Shown in pieces: positions 7,046-10,830 of a DNA stretch of 10,830 nt. The position numbers were made by a program, and so were the translations under genes. The notes under the pieces are model-generated. The model was not told where the DNA came from. It saw only the letters and a program-made list of their open reading frames with translations, and made no database searches. Source of the stretch: an uncultured Clostridia bacterium (GTDB taxonomy: Bacteria > Bacillota_I > Bacilli_A > RFN20 > CAG-288); contig OMRU01000015.1 in the NCBI GenBank assembly GCA_900313465.1, positions 1 through 10,830 of the forward strand. Direction: 5' to 3'. Within the stretch, counting starts at the first letter, position 1. Each line of letters opens with the position of its first letter.

Positions 7046-7498
7046 TTATTCGTCGTCGTCAGTTGAGAGAACTCTTTCTCTTTCCTCTTCGGATTCTTCG
7101 CCCAACTCTTCTTCTTCGTCATCGTTTCTCTTTTCGAGGACTTCGTCTTCATCACCATCTTCTTCATCAGAGGACTTTTCTTCACCAGCTTCATCATCAT
7201 CTCTGAAGTTATCGAGGTCATAGACTTCGTTCATATCGATGTGGATATTTTCGAACAATTCATGTTCTCTTAAGACCCAGGTGTTACCTTCCTTGATGAC
7301 GAAACGGCCATCAAGAGTCAAGTCGGTATAGAAACGGGAAGCAATGTCTAATAATTCTTCTTCGGTTTCATAACCTAATTCCTGACCGACGGCTTTGAGT
7401 AAATCAGCAAAATCGCAAGGAATGGATTTATTGCCGGCATCGGCATAACTTTTGGTCAAAACATCATAAGCGGCATTAACTAAGGACTTCATTGGCAT
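7046..7498 (-). CDS. rpoE: DNA-directed RNA polymerase delta subunit
   Basis: This 150-residue protein has the two-part build of the Bacilli delta factor. There is a folded HARE-HTH domain (about 3-90) with the signature stretch FYTDLTLDGRFV (56-67) and WVLREHE (74-80), then an unstructured acidic tail in which 30 of the last 50 residues are Asp or Glu. Delta binds core RNA polymerase, displaces nucleic acid through its polyanionic tail, speeds recycling and makes initiation more sensitive to the concentration of the first nucleotide. The basic lysine tract that B. subtilis RpoE carries between domain and tail is not evident here; only scattered Lys and Arg (EEKSS, EKRND) occur. AAAGGAG (7508-7514) lies 9 bases before the ATG at 7498 and supports this start rather than the Met two codons later. 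It sits 107 bases downstream of argS, and a terminator follows. Confidence 0.93.
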   Translation of the reverse strand: MPMKSLVNAAYDVLTKSYADAGNKSIPCDFADLLKAVGQELGYETEEELLDIASRFYTDLTLDGRFVIKEGNTWVLREHELFENIHIDMNEVYDLDNFRDDDEAGEEKSSDEEDGDEDEVLEKRNDDEEEELGEESEEERERVLSTDDDE

Positions 7499-7552
7499 TT
7501 GGAATATCTCCTTTAAATCTTTCTAAATATTATTTTTTTGTTCTGTTTAAGA

Positions 7553-7568
7553 TGAACGTACACATTCA
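7553..7568. promoter_or_regulatory. 16-base dyad, possible operator in the argS-rpoE spacer
   Basis: TGAACGTACACATTCA has 6 of 8 mirrored pairs complementary (TGAA..GT / AC..TTCA, with G·T in the remaining positions on the - strand). It overlaps or lies just after the likely transcription start of rpoE, where a repressor would act. It could equally fold as a small hairpin in the leader, or be chance. Confidence 0.3.
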
Positions 7569-7596
7569 CATTAACTTACTATATTGAAAATAGCAA
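7568..7596 (-). promoter_or_regulatory. possible rpoE promoter
   Basis: The - strand shows TTGCTA (7591-7596) and TAATGT (7568-7573) separated by exactly 17 bases. Only about half of each hexamer matches the sigma-A consensus. An alternative -10 is TATAGT (7578-7583), a better hexamer but without a recognisable -35. One of the two is likely, because rpoE is separated from argS by 107 AT-rich bases and commonly has its own transcript in Bacilli. Confidence 0.35.
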
Positions 7597-7598
7597 GT
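7574..7598 (-). other. hairpin just after argS
   Basis: On the - strand ACTTGCTAT and ATAGTAAGT form a 9-pair stem with one G·U pair around a 7-base loop, starting 7 bases after the argS stop. TAATGTG follows rather than a T tract, so it is not a classic intrinsic terminator. It may protect the 3' end of the argS message or be a weak transcription pause. It overlaps the possible rpoE promoter. Confidence 0.4.
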
Positions 7599-7605
7599 AT
7601 TATTT

Positions 7606-9258
7606 TTAATCTTTTTTATCCGCAGAAACCATTCTTTCTGGAGCAGAGACGGCAATCAAGTCAAGCGCGTTGGCTAAAACGTCTTTGCAGGCTTCCACTA
7701 AACCGAGTCTCTGTTTGGTTAAAACTGGATTAGAGTCATCGATGACTCTGCACTTGGAATAGAATTCATTGATGCACTGAGCAAGGGAGTGAACGTAGTT
7801 GGTGATTTTATATGGTTCGTTTTCACTGACCGCAGCAGTGACGACATTCTCATAATCCTTTAAGAATAAGAGAAGGTTCTTTTCGGCATCGCTGTTGAGC
7901 AAATCAGAATCATAGTTGACAGGTAAGAAACTGCTGGCATTGTTCAAGATACCGCATAAACGAGCGTGGGTATATTGAGCATAATAGACGGGGTTTTCAC
8001 TACCTAAGGTATTGGCAAGGTTGATATCGAAATCGAGATGAGAAGAAGCCGAACGAGAGACAAAGAAGTAACGGATAGAATCAACACCACATTCTTCGAC
8101 AAGTTCCTTCATGGTGATGGCGTTGCCAGTACGTTTGGACATCTTGTATTCTTCGCCATCCTTGAAGAGACGAACCATCTGGATTAAAAGAACATTGAGA
8201 TGATCAGGATTGTGACCTAAGTCTTTCTGAGAAGACTTGATACGAGTGATATAACCGTGGTGATCGGCACCAAACAAGTCGATAAGAAGATCAAAGCCAC
8301 GGTTAAACTTATCATTGTGATAAGCGATATCTGGTAATAAGTAGGTATAGGCACCGTCAGACTTGACTAAGACTCTGTCCTTGTCATCGCCATCTTTCTT
8401 GGTGTTGAGCCATAAGGCACCTTCTTCTTCATAGCAATATGGTTTTAATTCTTCTAAGACTTTTTTCACATCACCTCTGTCGCGGATTGCCTTTTCAGAA
8501 GTGTAGACATCCTGATCGACTCTGAAGTCATGTAAGTCTTTCTTGATGGCGTCAAGAAGCTTGGCTCCACCATACTTCTTGAAGTCTTCTAAATGAGCCT
8601 TAGGATCATTTAAGTAGGCATCGCCAATTTCATCCTTCAAATCTTTGGCAAGACGGATGATTTCTGGACCATGATAACCATCTTCAGGCATTGGGATGGT
8701 GGTATTACCAAATTGCTCAAGATATCTGACCATCAAGGATTCAGCAAGATGATCCATCTGGTTACCAGCATCGTTGACATAGTATTCACGAGTGACATCA
8801 TAACCAGCCTTTTTATATAAACGAGCAAGACAATCACCAATGGCAGCACCACGAGCATGACCAAGGTGAAGGGTGCCAGTTGGGTTAGCAGAGACATATT
8901 CGATGTTGACTTTCTTACCCTTACCGATAGTTAAATCACCAAAGTGCTTTGGATCAGCAACGATGGTCTTGATGATGGCACCAAGGCTATCAGCCTTTAA
9001 GAAGAAGTTCAAGAAGCCTGGCTTGACAGCTTCCACTTTCTCTACCCCTTCTAAGCTGAAGGATTCAGCAACCTTATTCGCTAAATCAAGAGGAGCCATA
9101 TGGGCCATCTTGGCTTTGCGGAAAGCGATGTTAGAAGCATAATCACCATGTTCTCTGTTATCCGATGGGTTTAAGACGATTTCCTCGTCATTCGCTTCGA
9201 TGTTCAAAGAAGCGAGAACTTCTTTCAGTTTTGTTTTGATATTGACTTGAATATCCAT
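7606..9258 (-). CDS. argS: arginine--tRNA ligase
   Basis: This 550-residue class I synthetase charges tRNA-Arg with arginine using ATP in the cytoplasm, and has the usual full length. The N-terminal Add1/Arg-tRNA-synt-N domain spans about 1-90. The catalytic domain carries SANPTGTLHLGH (123-134), with HLGH as the HIGH motif, and the second signature KMSKR (372-376) followed by TGNAIT. The C-terminal DALR anticodon-binding domain (about 430-550) ends in the typical ERMVSADKKD-like tail. GAGGTG (9263-9268) is 4 bases before the ATG and lies directly downstream of the ispF stop, an 11-base gap, so it is co-transcribed with ispF and ychF. No T-box or other leader is possible at this position within the window. 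Confidence 0.97.
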   Translation of the reverse strand: MDIQVNIKTKLKEVLASLNIEANDEEIVLNPSDNREHGDYASNIAFRKAKMAHMAPLDLANKVAESFSLEGVEKVEAVKPGFLNFFLKADSLGAIIKTIVADPKHFGDLTIGKGKKVNIEYVSANPTGTLHLGHARGAAIGDCLARLYKKAGYDVTREYYVNDAGNQMDHLAESLMVRYLEQFGNTTIPMPEDGYHGPEIIRLAKDLKDEIGDAYLNDPKAHLEDFKKYGGAKLLDAIKKDLHDFRVDQDVYTSEKAIRDRGDVKKVLEELKPYCYEEEGALWLNTKKDGDDKDRVLVKSDGAYTYLLPDIAYHNDKFNRGFDLLIDLFGADHHGYITRIKSSQKDLGHNPDHLNVLLIQMVRLFKDGEEYKMSKRTGNAITMKELVEECGVDSIRYFFVSRSASSHLDFDINLANTLGSENPVYYAQYTHARLCGILNNASSFLPVNYDSDLLNSDAEKNLLLFLKDYENVVTAAVSENEPYKITNYVHSLAQCINEFYSKCRVIDDSNPVLTKQRLGLVEACKDVLANALDLIAVSAPERMVSADKKD

Positions 9259-9269
9259 AATTCACCTCA

Positions 9270-9755
9270 TTAATCTTTCATTAAGAGCACTTGGCTATAT
9301 ACGACCACAGCCTTGCTTGTACCTATCGCATCAACATGTTCACCCGTATTGGCCGATAGTCCAATACGAGAGATATCTAACTTGAGATATCGACCAAGAT
9401 TCTTTTTGATTTCTTCACGATATGGTTTTAGTTTTGGTTGCTGTAAGAGAATATCGACCACGACATTAGAAAGGTGATAGCCTTCCTTTTCCATCTCGTT
9501 TAAGGCAAAGGATAAGATATCAAGAGAACTCATATTCTTTGTCTCATCCTTGTTATCGGGGAAATAATATCCGATATCTTCCTTTCCAAGACCGGATAAA
9601 ATGGCGTTGGAAAGAGAGTGCAGAAGAACATCTCCATCGCTATGGGCGACGATATGTAAATCGCCTAAGACCTTCACCTGACCTAGAAGAACAAAAGAAT
9701 CCTTCTTCTCCTCTAATTGGTGAATGTCATAACCAAAACCAGTGCGAATATCCAT
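9270..9755 (-). CDS. ispF: 2-C-methyl-D-erythritol 2,4-cyclodiphosphate synthase
   Basis: This 161-residue trimeric enzyme of the MEP isoprenoid pathway converts CDP-ME 2-phosphate to MEcPP and CMP. The metal site is intact: Asp10 and His12 in GYDIHQL (8-14), and His46 in AHSDGDVLLHS (37-47). The ED-IG-x-x-FPD segment (59-67) and QQPKLKPY (105-112) also fit. The late active-site stretch is unusual: SANTGEHVDAIG (134-145) replaces the familiar KATTTE-x-x-GF-x-GRGEG, keeping a Thr (137) and the Glu (139) but losing the Lys, one Thr and the GRGEG. The gene starts 2 bases after the ychF stop with only a weak purine stretch as ribosome site, so it probably relies on coupling. Its presence implies a MEP rather than mevalonate route. 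The partner ispD is not in the window. Confidence 0.93.
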   Translation of the reverse strand: MDIRTGFGYDIHQLEEKKDSFVLLGQVKVLGDLHIVAHSDGDVLLHSLSNAILSGLGKEDIGYYFPDNKDETKNMSSLDILSFALNEMEKEGYHLSNVVVDILLQQPKLKPYREEIKKNLGRYLKLDISRIGLSANTGEHVDAIGTSKAVVVYSQVLLMKD

Positions 9756-9757
9756 AT

Positions 9758-10830
9758 TTATTTCTTCTTTGCAGCAGAACGGATGAATAAGATATCACCA
9801 TCTTTAACGAGGTAATCCTTACCGACCGTCATATATTTACCAGCTTCTCTGACTGCTAATTCCGTACCATACTTCATCAAGTCATCATAGGAATAGACTT
9901 CCGCCTTGAGGAAGAACTTCTGGAAGTCGGTGTGAATGACACCAGCACATTCAGGAGCAGTCATACCTTCATGATACGTCCAGGCTCTGACTTCATCTTC
10001 GCCGCCGGTGAAGAAAGTACGTAAGCCAAGGATGTGATAAGCAGCCATGGTGATCTTATCTAAACCAGTCTGAGTGGTACCTAAGGATTCAAGATAGGCG
10101 TTTCTATCTTCTTCAGAAACCTTGGATAATTCCTCTTCAATCAAGGCAGAGACAGGAATGCATTCACTGTTATGAGCAGCAGCAAATTCACTTAAAGCCT
10201 TGTAGTATGGATTGCCTAATGGATCAGCATAGCTTTCTTCATTGACATTACCAACATAAATCATCGGCTTAGCTGTGATGAGATTGAATTCCTTAAGGAG
10301 TTCTTTTTCATCCAAAGAAAGTTCAACATCGCTAGCCATCTTCTCATTCTGTAAGCCGTCGATAAGCTTGTGAAGAGCAGAGACTTCAATAAGGCCAGCC
10401 TTATCTTTAGTGGTCAAGGCTTTTCTTTCCACCTTCTCAAGTCTCTTCTTACAGACATCGATATCCGAAAGGATCAATTCCAAATTGATTTCCATGGCGT
10501 CGGAAACAGGATCGACAGGACGACCATTATAGGAGATGATCTCACTGTTTTCGAAACAACGGACAACATGGATGATGGCATCCGTGTTTCTGATGTTGCC
10601 TAAGAACTGGTTACCTAAACCCTCACCTTTGCTAGCGCCTTTGACCAAACCGGCGATATCGGTGAATTCAAAAGTAGCACGAACAGTCTTCTTAGGGTTG
10701 AAGATCTTGACAAGATCATCGACTCTAGGATCGTTGACCTCAACCACACCGGTGTTTGGATCGATGGTAGCAAAAGGATAGTTCTCTGCTAAAACATCGC
10801 CATTGGTAATGGCGTTGAACAATGTGGATT
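9758..10830 (-). CDS. ychF: redox-regulated ATPase YchF (Obg-family, N-terminus cut by window edge)
   Basis: The frame runs off the right edge. The last bases encode the end of a Lys codon and then Ser-Thr-Leu-Phe-Asn-Ala-Ile, i.e. the tail of the GKST P-loop, so only about 15 residues are missing from a protein of roughly 370. Counting the Leu at 10820-10822 as 1, the switch II motif TDIAG is at 54-58 and the GEGLGNQFLGNIR signature follows. The G4 position reads NVNE (192-195) instead of NKxD, the substitution that gives YchF ATP rather than GTP preference. The C-terminal TGS domain spans about 267-352 (from LRTFFTGG to the DGDILFIR end). YchF binds ribosomes and influences translation and stress responses. 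It is the first visible gene of the ychF-ispF-argS run. The TTG at 10822 is an internal Leu, not a start. Confidence 0.96.
   Translation of the reverse strand, partial: STLFNAITNGDVLAENYPFATIDPNTGVVEVNDPRVDDLVKIFNPKKTVRATFEFTDIAGLVKGASKGEGLGNQFLGNIRNTDAIIHVVRCFENSEIISYNGRPVDPVSDAMEINLELILSDIDVCKKRLEKVERKALTTKDKAGLIEVSALHKLIDGLQNEKMASDVELSLDEKELLKEFNLITAKPMIYVGNVNEESYADPLGNPYYKALSEFAAAHNSECIPVSALIEEELSKVSEEDRNAYLESLGTTQTGLDKITMAAYHILGLRTFFTGGEDEVRAWTYHEGMTAPECAGVIHTDFQKFFLKAEVYSYDDLMKYGTELAVREAGKYMTVGKDYLVKDGDILFIRSAAKKK

Noticed and set aside
6985..7221. 78-codon - strand open frame, Lys/Met-rich, overlapping the rpoE 3' end
   Set aside because: It is the frame-shifted shadow of the GAA/GAT-rich acidic tail (GAA repeats read as AAG), it crosses the rpoE terminator and has no ribosome site.
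10820..10822. TTG as the start of ychF
   Set aside because: The reading frame continues to the window edge with Ser-Thr before it, matching the GKST-LFNAIT P-loop of YchF, so this is an internal Leu.
1..10830. Search for CRISPR arrays, insertion sequences, tRNA/rRNA genes, riboswitches and phage genes
   Set aside because: No spaced direct repeats, transposase motifs, tRNA-like clover-leaf sequence or known aptamer pattern was recognised. Gene spacing leaves little room for any.

Overview
The window looks like ordinary chromosome of a low-GC Gram-positive bacterium, most likely an uncultured member of the Bacilli (an Erysipelotrichales or RF39-like gut lineage is a guess). The reasons are a delta subunit of RNA polymerase (rpoE, typical of Bacilli), NrnA-type nanoRNase, AGGAG-type ribosome sites, and two lipoproteins whose lipobox is followed by a long serine-rich spacer, as in monoderm cells. 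TGA ends the cysQ-like gene and the left-edge fragment, and Trp is TGG where checked, so the code is the standard bacterial one and not the Mycoplasma code.

Layout, left to right. On the + strand are the last 59 codons of an unrecognised lysine-rich protein, then nnrD (NAD(P)H-hydrate dehydratase), coupled with a 1-base gap. A compact hairpin at 1041-1061 serves as a two-way terminator between nnrD and everything to its right, which is on the - strand. Reading the - strand in its transcription direction from the right edge: ychF (cut by the window end), ispF and argS form a tight housekeeping run (gaps of 2 and 11 bases). A 107-base spacer carries a possible promoter, a hairpin and a 16-base dyad, and is followed by rpoE and a clear intrinsic terminator. 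Then nrnA, a cysQ-like phosphatase and a secreted 5'-nucleotidase lipoprotein are packed with 1-base spacing and a 4-base ATGA overlap, and end in a strong terminator. Last comes a 787-residue lipoprotein of unknown function with its own TATAAT-type promoter.

Functionally, nrnA, the cysQ-like gene and the nucleotidase read as a nucleotide-turnover operon: nanoRNA and pAp to NMP/AMP in the cytoplasm, and extracellular nucleotide to nucleoside plus phosphate at the cell surface. ychF, ispF, argS and rpoE are translation, isoprenoid and transcription housekeeping genes. No RNA gene, insertion sequence, CRISPR array, prophage or obvious defence system is visible. The parts that are least explained are the large unknown lipoprotein, the non-canonical substrate-domain motifs of the nucleotidase, and the dyad upstream of rpoE. 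No stretch longer than 300 bases lacks a gene.
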